Below are positions 6,716 through 14,511 of a stretch of 26,082 nt of DNA, one piece after another. The notes beneath the pieces were generated by a model. That model did no database searches, was not told the DNA's origin, and was given only the letters and a program-made list of their open reading frames with translations. How positions within the stretch are numbered: the stretch's first letter is position 1; every line of letters starts with the position of its first letter. A program made the translations under genes and the position numbers. Location: the NCBI GenBank assembly GCA_045652135.1, contig JAZRTS010000051.1, positions 1 through 26,082 of the forward strand, written 5' to 3'. The stretch comes from RGIG7213 sp045652135. Its GTDB lineage: Bacteria; Bacillota; Clostridia; Oscillospirales; CAG-272.

Positions 6716-8056
6716 CTATCTCAGCTTACGCCTTTTATTTTTCATCCGATAACGTACCACGGCTGAAATAAAAACGTAAACAATAAGCAAAAACGCGAAA
6801 ATTACGACTGTTAATATAAATCTCCTGCTTGATGTAAATTCTTCTATCATGTCAAGCACGTAAAGTATCTTGTTTCTTGACACAGGATTTTTCGTAACGA
6901 GATCTGCTCGGCATATCTCCTGTCCGTCGTACGTAACGATCACCTGTCCCTCCGCTTGTCCTTCGGAAACGGGAGCTTCAAGTACCTCGTTATATACGAC
7001 GACATTGTACTGAAGATCCTTTTCAACGTCGAGATCAAGCGGTAGATACAGCGTTACGTCCTCCTCCGGAACAAGCGCAACCGTATCGACTGTTGTATTG
7101 TACTTCACCGCAATTTCGCTTATAAGCTTCTTTTCACTGAGTACCTTGACGAACCCAAATCCGTTTTCGGCATACTTAAGAAGCGATGTGGCATCATTGT
7201 ATACCTCAATGTGATTTTCCGTTTCGGAAATTCCACCACCATAAAATGCCATAAAATACGTCATTCCGTTTCGTACCGCCGAAACGAGCAGAACATCACC
7301 GCTTTCGCCCGTTGTTCCGTAGCAAAGACCGTTTACACCCTCAGTCTTATACCTCGTATCTCTGTATGTGCTGACAAGATGATTTCTTGAAAGCACGGTT
7401 CGGACTGTAAATTTTTCCGTTTTCGGTATAATATATTTATCTTTCTGCGTTATATCCGTAAGTCCCTTTACGCCGTATGCATACTTTATTATCTTTATTT
7501 GGTCATAAAGGGTTGTCGTCATTCCGTCGGCATAAAGCCCCGTTACGTTTTTGTAAACGGTATTGGCAGCACCCGCTTCTTTGGCTTTTTCATTCATAAG
7601 AGCAATAAAATCGTTTATATTTCCCGTATAAAGTCTTGCCAGAACCGTTGCCGCATCATTTGCTCCGCCCATAAGCGTTGCGTGCAAAAGCTGTTCAATG
7701 GTAAGCGTTTCACCCTTTTCAAGGTATATGACAAGCCCCGTGGAGCCTTCGAGAAGCTCCGTGGTGATGGTAACTTTTTCATCAAGCCTGTCAGCATAAA
7801 GCTCAAGCGCGACGGCGCCGACCATAAGCTTTGCAAATGCGGAAACGTGAAGTATCTCGCTTGCGCCCTTTGAGTAAAGGAATTGCTCTCTGTCGTCGCA
7901 GTAAAGCACGGCATTCGGGCACTCGGATTCAAATTCACCGCTTATCGGAATAACGTAGTCACTCACCTGTACCGCCGCACCGACATTCAGCGCAAAGGAT
8001 AAAATAATGAGTAAGCAGACAGATATCAAAGCTGTTTTTTTAATAAGCCGTATCAT
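6716..8056 (-). CDS. D-Ala-D-Ala carboxypeptidase (PBP5/S11) homologue, predicted inactive
   Basis: The protein is 446 residues, with a signal/anchor helix at 1-28, an S11 peptidase-like domain at about 45-290, a C-terminal domain, and a second helix near 414-434 with a basic tail. The fold is recognisable, but all three penicillin-binding motifs have changed. SxxK is AFAK (A73-K76, serine to alanine). SxN is GAN (131-133, serine to glycine). KTG is CYG (245-247). The flanking family pattern (KLM.GAVALE, NDAATVLA, EGVNGLCYGTTGESG) is well kept, which argues against a decaying gene. It cannot use the standard acyl-enzyme mechanism, so a binding or scaffold role is likely. ATG at 8056 lies one base after the glnN stop, and its stop overlaps the upstream GTG option of the VTC gene. 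No clear ribosome site is seen, suggesting translational coupling. Confidence 0.9.
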   Translation of the reverse strand: MIRLIKKTALISVCLLIILSFALNVGAAVQVSDYVIPISGEFESECPNAVLYCDDREQFLYSKGASEILHVSAFAKLMVGAVALELYADRLDEKVTITTELLEGSTGLVIYLEKGETLTIEQLLHATLMGGANDAATVLARLYTGNINDFIALMNEKAKEAGAANTVYKNVTGLYADGMTTTLYDQIKIIKYAYGVKGLTDITQKDKYIIPKTEKFTVRTVLSRNHLVSTYRDTRYKTEGVNGLCYGTTGESGDVLLVSAVRNGMTYFMAFYGGGISETENHIEVYNDATSLLKYAENGFGFVKVLSEKKLISEIAVKYNTTVDTVALVPEEDVTLYLPLDLDVEKDLQYNVVVYNEVLEAPVSEGQAEGQVIVTYDGQEICRADLVTKNPVSRNKILYVLDMIEEFTSSRRFILTVVIFAFLLIVYVFISAVVRYRMKNKRRKLR

Positions 8057-8057
8057 A

Positions 8058-10166
8058 TCAGTTAAGGCTGAACAACAGCTTGCTGTACGTGGGATATGTC
8101 AGGACATCACTCGGCAAAAGCGGTTCGATAACGTCAGCTGCCGCACGAAGCTTCTGCATTGCAGGGAAGACATTTGCACGGTAATACATTGCCTTTTCCG
8201 CCTTTGATTCAAGCTTACCTGCCTCTACAAGCTCGCAAAGAAGTTCATCGCAGCACTCCGACATACTGTCTGTCACTTCTGACAGCTTCTCTATCATTTT
8301 CATTTCCGCCTTACACGGACATTCGGGTATAACGGCTCTCTTCGCCATAACGGTTTCGGAAAGTATGCGTGTGTATTTAAGCGCACACGGCATAATGTCA
8401 CGCTTGACCATATCAAGCATCGTATATCCCTCTATCTTCATCGTCTTTCTGTAGTTTTCATACATTATTTCAAGACGTGAATTTATCTCTGCATTTGAAA
8501 ATACACCGAATTTTTCAAACAAAGCGACATTCTTTTCGCTGTTTAAAAGCTTTATCGCTTCGGGAGTTGAAGCGAGGTTTAAAAGTCCTCTCTTTTCAGC
8601 TTCATCTATCCACTCCTGCGCGTAGTTATTGCCGTTGAAGATTATGCGCTTGTGCGCCTTTATCGTTTCACGGAGCATTTCGAGAACTGCATTTTCAAAG
8701 TCCTTACCCGATGCCATTTTTTCTTCTATAGAATCGGACATACAGCAAAGTGCATCTGCAACAGCCGTATTTATTGCGATATTGGGTTCTGCAACTGAGT
8801 CGGCAGAACCGGGCATACGGAACTCAAACTTGTTACCCGTGAAAGCAAAGGGCGACGTTCTGTTCCTGTCTGTTGTGTCCTTTTTGAAATGCGGGAGAAT
8901 ATTTACGCCCGATTCAAAGTCAACACGGTCACGTTCATTGTAAAGCGCATCGTTTTCAACCGCTTCAAGTATTTCGTAAAGCTCATCTCCGAGGAATATC
9001 GAAACGATCGCAGGGGGGGCTTCCGATGCTCCCAGACGGTGGTCATTACCTGCGGTTGCAACGGAGATGCGGAGAAGATCCTGATGATCGTCAACAGCCT
9101 TGATTACAGCCGTGAGGAAAACGAGGAACTGTATGTTATCCTTGGGTGACTTGCCGGGCTTCAAAAGATTTACACCCGTATCGGTATTAAGTCCCCAGTT
9201 GTTATGCTTACCCGAACCCGAAACGCCCATAAAAGGCTTTTCGTGGAGAAGACACGCAAGGTCATGTCTTGCGGCAACCTTTTTCATCGTTTCCATCATA
9301 AGCTGGTTCTGGTCGGTTGCTATATTTGCCGTTGTGAATACGGGAGCAAGCTCGTGCTGTGAGGGTGCGGCTTCGTTGTGCTCCGTCTTTGCCACAACGC
9401 CAAGACGCCACATTTCCTCATCAAGGTCACGCATAAAGTGCTTTACTCTGTCCTTGATAGTGCCGAAATAATGGTCATCAAGCTCCTGTCCCTTAGGCGG
9501 ACGTGCGCCGAACAAGGTTCTGCCCGTGAACACAAGGTCACGTCTTTGGTCATAAAGCGATTTATCTACAAGGAAATATTCCTGTTCAGCTCCGAGGTTC
9601 GGTGTTACACGCTTGACATCTGTACCAAACAGTTTAAGCATACGTGTCGCCTGCTTGTTCACCGCCTCCATTGAACGCAAAAGCGGTGTTTTTTTATCAA
9701 GCGCCTCTCCTCCGAAGGAGCAGAATGCCGTTGGTATGCACAGCGTATCGTCTTTTATGAACGCATACGATGTGGGGTCCCACGCTGTATATCCTCTTGC
9801 CTCGAACGTGGCGCGAAGACCGCCCGACGGGAAGGAAGAAGCATCAGGCTCACCCTTGATAAGCTCCTTGCCCGAAAACTCCATAATAACGCCGCCGTCT
9901 TTCGTAGGGGATACAAAGCTGTCGTGTTTTTCCGCAGTCATTCCCGTCATCGGCTGGAACCAATGCGTGAAATGTGTAGCACCTTTCTCTATTGCCCAAT
10001 CCTTCATAGCGGTTGCGATTACATCAGCAAGCGCCGAATCAAGCGAGCGTCCGTCATCAATAGTTTTGCGAAGCGCTTTATAAGTTTCCTCGGGAAGTCT
10101 TTCCTTCATCGCAGAGTCATTAAATACCCTGCAGCCGAATATTTCGGGAATATTTGAAACAGACAT
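8058..10166 (-). CDS. glnN: Glutamine synthetase type III
   Basis: The enzyme makes glutamine from glutamate, ammonia and ATP in the cytosol. At 702 residues it has the length of the GSIII class (about 700) rather than GSI (about 450-470). Family markers are visible: an N-terminal GSIII region with FGCRVFND and HWFQPMTG, PSGGLRATFEARGYTAWDP, NLGAEQEYFLVD, KTEHNEAAPSQHELAPVF, GVSGSGKHNNWGLN, RLGASEAPPAI and FEFRMPGSADSVAEPN. The ATG is preceded by AAAGGA. It lies 20 bp downstream of thiI and one base upstream of the next gene. The symbol follows the GSIII convention; glnA is an alternative label. No glutamine-riboswitch-like leader fits in the 20-bp gap, so control probably comes from an upstream promoter or acts on the enzyme. 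Confidence 0.96.
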   Translation of the reverse strand: MSVSNIPEIFGCRVFNDSAMKERLPEETYKALRKTIDDGRSLDSALADVIATAMKDWAIEKGATHFTHWFQPMTGMTAEKHDSFVSPTKDGGVIMEFSGKELIKGEPDASSFPSGGLRATFEARGYTAWDPTSYAFIKDDTLCIPTAFCSFGGEALDKKTPLLRSMEAVNKQATRMLKLFGTDVKRVTPNLGAEQEYFLVDKSLYDQRRDLVFTGRTLFGARPPKGQELDDHYFGTIKDRVKHFMRDLDEEMWRLGVVAKTEHNEAAPSQHELAPVFTTANIATDQNQLMMETMKKVAARHDLACLLHEKPFMGVSGSGKHNNWGLNTDTGVNLLKPGKSPKDNIQFLVFLTAVIKAVDDHQDLLRISVATAGNDHRLGASEAPPAIVSIFLGDELYEILEAVENDALYNERDRVDFESGVNILPHFKKDTTDRNRTSPFAFTGNKFEFRMPGSADSVAEPNIAINTAVADALCCMSDSIEEKMASGKDFENAVLEMLRETIKAHKRIIFNGNNYAQEWIDEAEKRGLLNLASTPEAIKLLNSEKNVALFEKFGVFSNAEINSRLEIMYENYRKTMKIEGYTMLDMVKRDIMPCALKYTRILSETVMAKRAVIPECPCKAEMKMIEKLSEVTDSMSECCDELLCELVEAGKLESKAEKAMYYRANVFPAMQKLRAAADVIEPLLPSDVLTYPTYSKLLFSLN

Positions 10167-10186
10167 ATTAAATTCCTTTCGGTGTA

Positions 10187-11359
10187 TTATTCTTCTCTTC
10201 TGTACGTATACATCGTTTCGTATGCTTTTCGGAGCAATTCTTCAACGTCTATACGCTCCTCCTGTGCAATTACCTTTGCCATTTCGGGCCTTGTTCTCGG
10301 ATGGCGCGGGGTAAATACCGTACAGCAATCCTCATACGGAAGCACAGACGTTTCATACGTATTTATCTTTCTTGAAATTTCAACAATTTCTTCTTTATCA
10401 AGTCCTATGCAGGGACGGAACACGGGCATACTTACAACGCTGTCGGTAACGCAAAGCGCATCCATCGTCTGGGATGCTACCTGACCGATGCTCTCACCCG
10501 TTACAAGGGCGGAGCATTTGAACTGTTCGGCGCATCTCTGCGCAAGGCGCATCATAAAGCGGCGGAGAAGAAGCGTGAAGTAATCCTCGTCGCACTTGTC
10601 GCGAAGCACCTCTTGTATTTCCTTTACGTTTATAACGTGGAGCGTTGTATAGCCGTTGTATTCAGAAACAAGCTCGGCAAGCTTTGCGACCTTTTCAAGC
10701 GCTCTTTCGCTCGTATAAGGATATGACTCAAAGTGAAGCGCCTCGATCTTAACGCCTCGCTTGCATATCATATGACCTGCAACGGGGCTGTCGATACCGC
10801 CTGACAAAAGCAGAAGTGCACGTCCGTTTGTACCTACGGGCATACCGCCTGCGCCCTTTTCCTGGTCGGGATGTATAAACGCTTCGTCATCACGTATTTC
10901 CACTCTGATTATCTCATCGGGGTGTCTTACATCGACCTTTATTCCCTTAACCGTTTCAAGCACGGCACCGCCGCACTCGTCGCATATTTGCGGAGAGGTA
11001 AGGGGAAAACGCTTATCGGCACGCTTTGCTTCAATTTTGAAGGTCTTGCAGCCGGAAAGCATATCGGGTGCGCACGCCTTGAGTGTTGCAATTATGCTGT
11101 CGATGTTCTTTTCGCACGTTACCGCACGGCTTACACCGACGATACCGAATATCTTTTTGCACGCATCGTATGCACCGTCGATATCGCAGTCCTCATTCTT
11201 CGGTGTTACCGTTACCGTGCTTTGCGCACGTGTGACCTCAAAGTCACCGTACTTCTTCATTCTGATTCTTATGTGTTTTGCAAGAGTTGCCTCAAAGGAG
11301 CTTTTGTTTGCGCCCTTGAGTGCGATCTCTCCGTATTTAAGCAGTATTTTTTCCATCAT
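10187..11359 (-). CDS. thiI: tRNA 4-thiouridine synthase ThiI (no rhodanese domain)
   Basis: ThiI adenylates U8 of tRNA and transfers sulfur to make 4-thiouridine; in some bacteria it also serves thiazole synthesis. The 390 residues contain an N-terminal ferredoxin-like region (LLKYGEIALKGANKSSFE), a THUMP domain (about 60-165) and an adenylating PP-loop domain with LLLLSGGIDSPVAG (SGGIDSP at 186-192). The conserved YEDCCTVFTPRHP near the C-terminus carries the likely catalytic cysteine. The C-terminal rhodanese domain of E. coli ThiI is missing, which is normal in Firmicutes, where a dedicated cysteine desulfurase supplies sulfur. The start ATG at 11359 overlaps the typA stop (ATGA), and a second ATG follows at once (11356). 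There is no independent ribosome site, so translation is probably coupled to typA. Confidence 0.95.
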   Translation of the reverse strand: MMEKILLKYGEIALKGANKSSFEATLAKHIRIRMKKYGDFEVTRAQSTVTVTPKNEDCDIDGAYDACKKIFGIVGVSRAVTCEKNIDSIIATLKACAPDMLSGCKTFKIEAKRADKRFPLTSPQICDECGGAVLETVKGIKVDVRHPDEIIRVEIRDDEAFIHPDQEKGAGGMPVGTNGRALLLLSGGIDSPVAGHMICKRGVKIEALHFESYPYTSERALEKVAKLAELVSEYNGYTTLHVINVKEIQEVLRDKCDEDYFTLLLRRFMMRLAQRCAEQFKCSALVTGESIGQVASQTMDALCVTDSVVSMPVFRPCIGLDKEEIVEISRKINTYETSVLPYEDCCTVFTPRHPRTRPEMAKVIAQEERIDVEELLRKAYETMYTYRREE

Positions 11360-13182
11360 GCGTTATTCTTCTTACTCTGCGCTTTAAGTCTTAACGAGTT
11401 ATCAAGTATCTTCTTACGCAGTCTTATTGATTTCGGTGTGATTTCTATAAGCTCGTCGTCTGCAATAAATTCTATTGCTTCTTCGAGCGACATTATGATA
11501 GGTGTTACAAGCTTGAGCGCTTCGTCAGCACCCGTTGAACGGATAGCCGTCAGGTGCTTTTTCTTACATACGTTTACGGCAATGTCACCGACCTTGGGTG
11601 ACTGACCGACGATCATACCCTCATAAACAGGTGTCTGAACGGGGATAAACATATCGCCTCTGTCCTGTGCATTGAAAAGACCGTATGAGGTTGCCTCGCC
11701 CGTTTCCGATGCGATAAGCGAGCCTGTGTATCTTCTTACTATCTCGCCCTTGTACGGCTCATATCCGTCAAACAGAGTATTGAGTATACCCTCGCCTCTT
11801 GTATCCGTCATAAGCTGTGAACGGTAACCGATAAGGCATCTTGACGGAATCTTGTAGTTTATCTTCGTACGGCTTCCCTGCGTTGACATTTCAAGAAGCT
11901 CGCCCTTTCTTGCGCCGAGCTTTTCGATAACGACACCGACGTATTCTGCGGGAACGTCTATCTGCGCAAGCTCCATAGGCTCACAAGTTACGCCGTCAAT
12001 TTCTTTAAACAGAACTCTCGGTGTTGAGCAGCATATCTCATATCCCTCACGGCGCATCGTTTCAATAAGTATGGACAAGTGCATTTCGCCTCTGCCCATT
12101 ACGCGGAAGCAGTCTGTCGTTTCGCCGTCTTCAACACGGAGAGAAACGTCTTTAAGAAGCTCGCGGTACAGTCTTTCTCTTATCTGTCGGCTCGTTACGA
12201 ATTTACCCTCACGGCCTGCAAACGGGCTGTCATTGACAGAGAATGTCATTTCGATGGTCGGTTCGCTTACCTTTACGAATTCAAGAGGTTCAACGCAAGC
12301 GGTCGATGTTACCGTGTCACCGATGGTTATGTCTTCAGCGCCCGAGAAGCAAACGATGTCACCCATATTTGCCTTTTCAACGCCGACACGGTTAAGTCCG
12401 TCTATCTGCATAAGCTTTACTATTTTACTTCTCTTGGGAGTAGCACCGCTGTGGAAGTTGGATATCATTACCTCCTGTCCCTGCTTGATGCTTCCTCTTT
12501 CAATTCTTCCGATACCGATTCTTCCGACGTATTCGTTATAGTCGATAGACGAAACGAGAAGCTGTAATTCACCGTTTTCATCACCCTCGGGGCACGGAAT
12601 GTGGTTTATTATTGCTTCGAACAGCACTTTAAGATCGGGATCCTGCGAATGGGGATTGAGCGATGCCGTACCTGCACGACCGTTACAGAAGATAATGGGA
12701 GAATCAAGCTGCTCGTCCGTTGCATCAAGGTCGATAAACAGCTCAAGCACCTCGTCGGGTACTTCGTCAACTCTCGCATCTGCTCTGTCAATTTTATTTA
12801 CAACAATGATTACTTTATGTCCCATTCCGAGAGCCTTTTCAAGCACGAATCTCGTCTGAGGCATAGGACCTTCAGCCGCATCAACGAGAAGCACGACACC
12901 GTTAACCATTTTGAGTATACGCTCAACCTCACCGCCGAAGTCAGCGTGTCCGGGGGTGTCGATAAGGTTTATTTTTATATCGCCGTAATGTACGGCTGTA
13001 TTTTTTGCAAGGATAGTAATGCCTCTTTCCTTTTCAAGGTCGTTTGAGTCCATCACTCTTTCTTCCGTTACCTGATTGTCACGGAATACACCGCCCTGCT
13101 TCAGCATTTCGTCAACGAGCGTTGTTTTACCGTGGTCAACGTGTGCGATTATCGCAACATTTCTTAAATCTTCTCTTTTCAA
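11356..13182 (-). CDS. typA: Ribosome-associated GTPase TypA/BipA
   Basis: TypA is a translational GTPase that acts on the ribosome, with roles in 50S assembly and stress or cold adaptation. At 608 residues it is full length. The G motifs are clear: AHVDHGKTT (13-21), the switch region ERGITI, DTPGH (75-79) and VVNKIDR (about 129-135). Then come an EF-Tu-like domain 2, EF-G domains III and V, and the TypA-specific C-terminal domain with SRCLIGYRSQLMTDTRGEG. The start is TTG at 13182: an in-frame TGA lies just upstream and the G1 motif follows at residue 13, so no other start is available. AAAGGA stands about ten bases upstream. It heads the long minus-strand gene series. Confidence 0.97.
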   Translation of the reverse strand: MKREDLRNVAIIAHVDHGKTTLVDEMLKQGGVFRDNQVTEERVMDSNDLEKERGITILAKNTAVHYGDIKINLIDTPGHADFGGEVERILKMVNGVVLLVDAAEGPMPQTRFVLEKALGMGHKVIIVVNKIDRADARVDEVPDEVLELFIDLDATDEQLDSPIIFCNGRAGTASLNPHSQDPDLKVLFEAIINHIPCPEGDENGELQLLVSSIDYNEYVGRIGIGRIERGSIKQGQEVMISNFHSGATPKRSKIVKLMQIDGLNRVGVEKANMGDIVCFSGAEDITIGDTVTSTACVEPLEFVKVSEPTIEMTFSVNDSPFAGREGKFVTSRQIRERLYRELLKDVSLRVEDGETTDCFRVMGRGEMHLSILIETMRREGYEICCSTPRVLFKEIDGVTCEPMELAQIDVPAEYVGVVIEKLGARKGELLEMSTQGSRTKINYKIPSRCLIGYRSQLMTDTRGEGILNTLFDGYEPYKGEIVRRYTGSLIASETGEATSYGLFNAQDRGDMFIPVQTPVYEGMIVGQSPKVGDIAVNVCKKKHLTAIRSTGADEALKLVTPIIMSLEEAIEFIADDELIEITPKSIRLRKKILDNSLRLKAQSKKNNA

Positions 13183-13200
13183 ACTATATCATTCCTTTCG

Positions 13201-13218
13201 GCAAAGCCGTAGCTTTGC
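13201..13218 (-). promoter_or_regulatory. Hairpin immediately upstream of the typA ribosome site
   Basis: GCAAAGC (13201-13207) and GCTTTGC (13212-13218) form a 7-bp stem with a CGTA loop. The structure would sit in the typA leader directly 5' of AAAGGAA (13194-13200). It could influence ribosome access or mRNA stability, or simply be another small palindrome of the kind scattered in this genome. Confidence 0.4.
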
Positions 13219-13251
13219 GTAAACTTTACCTAATATCGGTCTTAATAGTTA

Positions 13252-13280
13252 ATAATAACACACACGTATTTATATTTAAA
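13252..13280 (-). promoter_or_regulatory. Candidate typA promoter
   Basis: On the minus strand, an extended -10 (TGTTATTAT, with the hexamer at 13252-13257) lies 17 bases from TTTAAA (13275-13280), which matches four of six -35 positions. The surroundings are very AT-rich. It would give a leader of about 65 nt containing the hairpin at 13201-13218. No transcription data support it. Confidence 0.45.
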
Positions 13281-13385
13281 ATATATAAATAAAATTTATT
13301 TATGAATACTGTGTAAATTTTTGAATATCATCTATTCATTCAGGATGTCGGCTGTTTATGTGTACACATTTGTACCAATATCGCT

Positions 13386-13562
13386 CGGGACGTCGAGGGC
13401 GCCGTCCCCTACAATTCTCAATACAATCCTCGGTAATATTTGCATCGTATTTAAACAGAATGTATGACGTACGAATAAATCCTTACTTTGTTTGTTTTAT
13501 TCAATGTGGTTTGCAGGGAACGGCGCCCGGTAGTTCGTGGTAGCCACGAACTACACGTCCCG
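13386..13562. repeat. Inverted-repeat-flanked element (MITE-like), 177 bp
   Basis: The ends are CGGGACGT (13386-13393) and its exact reverse complement ACGTCCCG (13555-13562). Inside each end is a related block: GGGCGCCGTCCCCTACAA (13397-13414) on the left and, reverse complemented, GGGCGCCGTTCCCTGCAA on the right (13511-13528). The right end also holds an 11-bp perfect hairpin, GTAGTTCGTGG/CCACGAACTAC (13530-13554), absent from the left end. The interior (13415-13505) is AT-rich with no coding signal. No target-site duplication is evident. A second copy of the right end is at 17912-17969, which shows this is a dispersed family. Confidence 0.65.
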
Positions 13563-13580
13563 TTCTGCATCTCGTTCGTT

Positions 13581-13705
13581 TGTTCGGGGGCGGCACAATT
13601 CACGCTTTGCGTGAATTCGACAGTGCGTGTTCGGTATATGTTTTAAAAATCGCAAATTACGCACTGTCCGGTTTCGCATAATGCGAAACATGCCGCCCCC
13701 GAACA
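13581..13705. repeat. 125-bp cloverleaf-like palindromic element
   Basis: TGTTCGGGGGCGGCA (13581-13595) is the exact reverse complement of 13691-13705, giving a 15-bp closing stem. Within it lie three more inverted repeats placed almost end to end: a 9-bp hairpin with TTT loop (13597-13617, AATTCACGC arm), a 10-bp stem (13619-13628 with 13659-13668, GACAGTGCGT arm) around a 30-nt AT-rich loop, and an 8- to 9-bp hairpin (13671-13689, GTTTCGCA arm). The whole folds as a four-arm cloverleaf on either strand. It starts ten bases past the stop of the phosphodiesterase gene. Whether it acts as RNA, as a DNA cruciform or as a mobile repeat is not known. Confidence 0.75.
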
Positions 13706-13714
13706 CAAGCCCGT

Positions 13715-14185
13715 TTAATACGATATCATCCCGTGTGACAAAAGCACCGAGCCGTTTTTGACGTTCATTATACCGTAGCTGTAACCGCCGTCCTCATATT
13801 TTGAAATACTGCCGGGATTAAACAGGTAAAGCCCGTCACGGTACTGTAAAAAGCGTCTGTGAGTGTGACCGAAAAGGGCGACATTTACACCCTTTTCACG
13901 TGCGTATGTTTCATAAACGGACATACTTTCTTTTACAAAAAATCTGTGTCCGTGAGTGATAAGCGTCAAGGCACCGTCAAACTTTTCGACAGTCACCTCG
14001 GGATATTGCGAAAACATATCACAGTTGCCGCGCACGGCAATATATACAGCACGGCTGTCAAAAAACGATGAATCACCCGAGCCGTCCCCAAGGTGAACTA
14101 TATATTCGGCATCGGGGTGAAGGCTTACGGCACGCAGCATATTTTCGCTTTTACCGTGCGAATCGGAAAAAATCAGTACTTTCAT
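13715..14185 (-). CDS. YfcE/MJ0936-type metallophosphatase
   Basis: This is a small calcineurin-like phosphoesterase of 156 residues, the usual size for the YfcE/MJ0936 family of bacterial phosphodiesterases. All metal-binding motifs are present in order: FSDSHG (D8, H10), HLGDGSGD, VRGNCD, THGH and FGHTH, so an active dimetal centre is expected. It is cytosolic, with no signal peptide. The natural substrate is not predictable; family members cleave model phosphodiesters. ATG at 14185 follows AGGAG at normal spacing; a 12-codon upstream extension has no ribosome site and no family match. It is divergent from the 14261 gene. The cloverleaf element begins just beyond its stop. Confidence 0.9.
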   Translation of the reverse strand: MKVLIFSDSHGKSENMLRAVSLHPDAEYIVHLGDGSGDSSFFDSRAVYIAVRGNCDMFSQYPEVTVEKFDGALTLITHGHRFFVKESMSVYETYAREKGVNVALFGHTHRRFLQYRDGLYLFNPGSISKYEDGGYSYGIMNVKNGSVLLSHGMISY

Positions 14186-14197
14186 TCCATTCTCCTG

Positions 14198-14230
14198 TAA
14201 ACAAATCAGATAAAGACGCATATTATGCGT
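14198..14230 (+). promoter_or_regulatory. Candidate promoter with overlapping palindrome, divergent region
   Basis: TATTAT (14221-14226) stands 17 bases after TAAACA (14198-14203), four of six at -35. The -10 is embedded in a perfect inverted repeat, ACGCAT-ATT-ATGCGT (14216-14230). Such placement suits an operator for a repressor controlling the small-protein trio, the divergent phosphodiesterase gene, or both. The evidence is sequence pattern only. Confidence 0.4.
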
Positions 14231-14260
14231 ATGAACAAATAAATCTCAAAGGTGGTTTTT

Positions 14261-14509
14261 ATGAATATTGACAAAAGCTCTTTACAAAACCTTGCAAATA
14301 TGAATGACGACGAGCTTCGTATGAAAATTCTGCAGATAGCCTCGGCGTGCGGTGCTGACACGAAAAAACTTGCCAAAAAGCTTGATACCTCAAAGCTGCG
14401 TGAAAACATTTCATCAATGTCACAATCCGACATTGACCGCGTGATGAAGGCTGTGGGCCATGAAAATGCAAAAATAATAAAAGAAAACATTGAAAACGGC
14501 GGTAAATAA
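14261..14509 (+). CDS. Small helical protein of unknown function (trio, first)
   Basis: This is an 82-residue soluble, mostly helical protein starting MNIDKSSLQNLANMNDDELR and ending in a charged helix. There is no transmembrane segment or known motif. I think similar small proteins occur in related Clostridia, but I cannot name the family. ATG at 14261 is chosen because AAAGGTGG lies five bases upstream; a GTG three codons earlier is inside that site. It is followed after two bases by the next gene and forms an apparent three-gene operon with it and the membrane protein at 14841. Coding is supported by the good ribosome site, tight spacing and normal codon use. Confidence 0.75.
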   Translation: MNIDKSSLQNLANMNDDELRMKILQIASACGADTKKLAKKLDTSKLRENISSMSQSDIDRVMKAVGHENAKIIKENIENGGK

Positions 14510-14511
14510 TA

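Noticed and set aside
10187..11359. Truncated ThiI
   Set aside because: The lack of a C-terminal rhodanese domain is the normal state in Firmicutes and the remaining domains are complete.
13581..13705. tRNA gene
   Set aside because: The cloverleaf outline is superficial: the closing stem is 15 bp, there is no T-loop GTTCRA pattern in the right place, no anticodon loop of seven bases, and one loop has 30 bases.
13719..14221. Longer start for the phosphodiesterase at 14221
   Set aside because: The 12 extra codons have no ribosome site and no similarity to the family, while AGGAG precedes the ATG at 14185.
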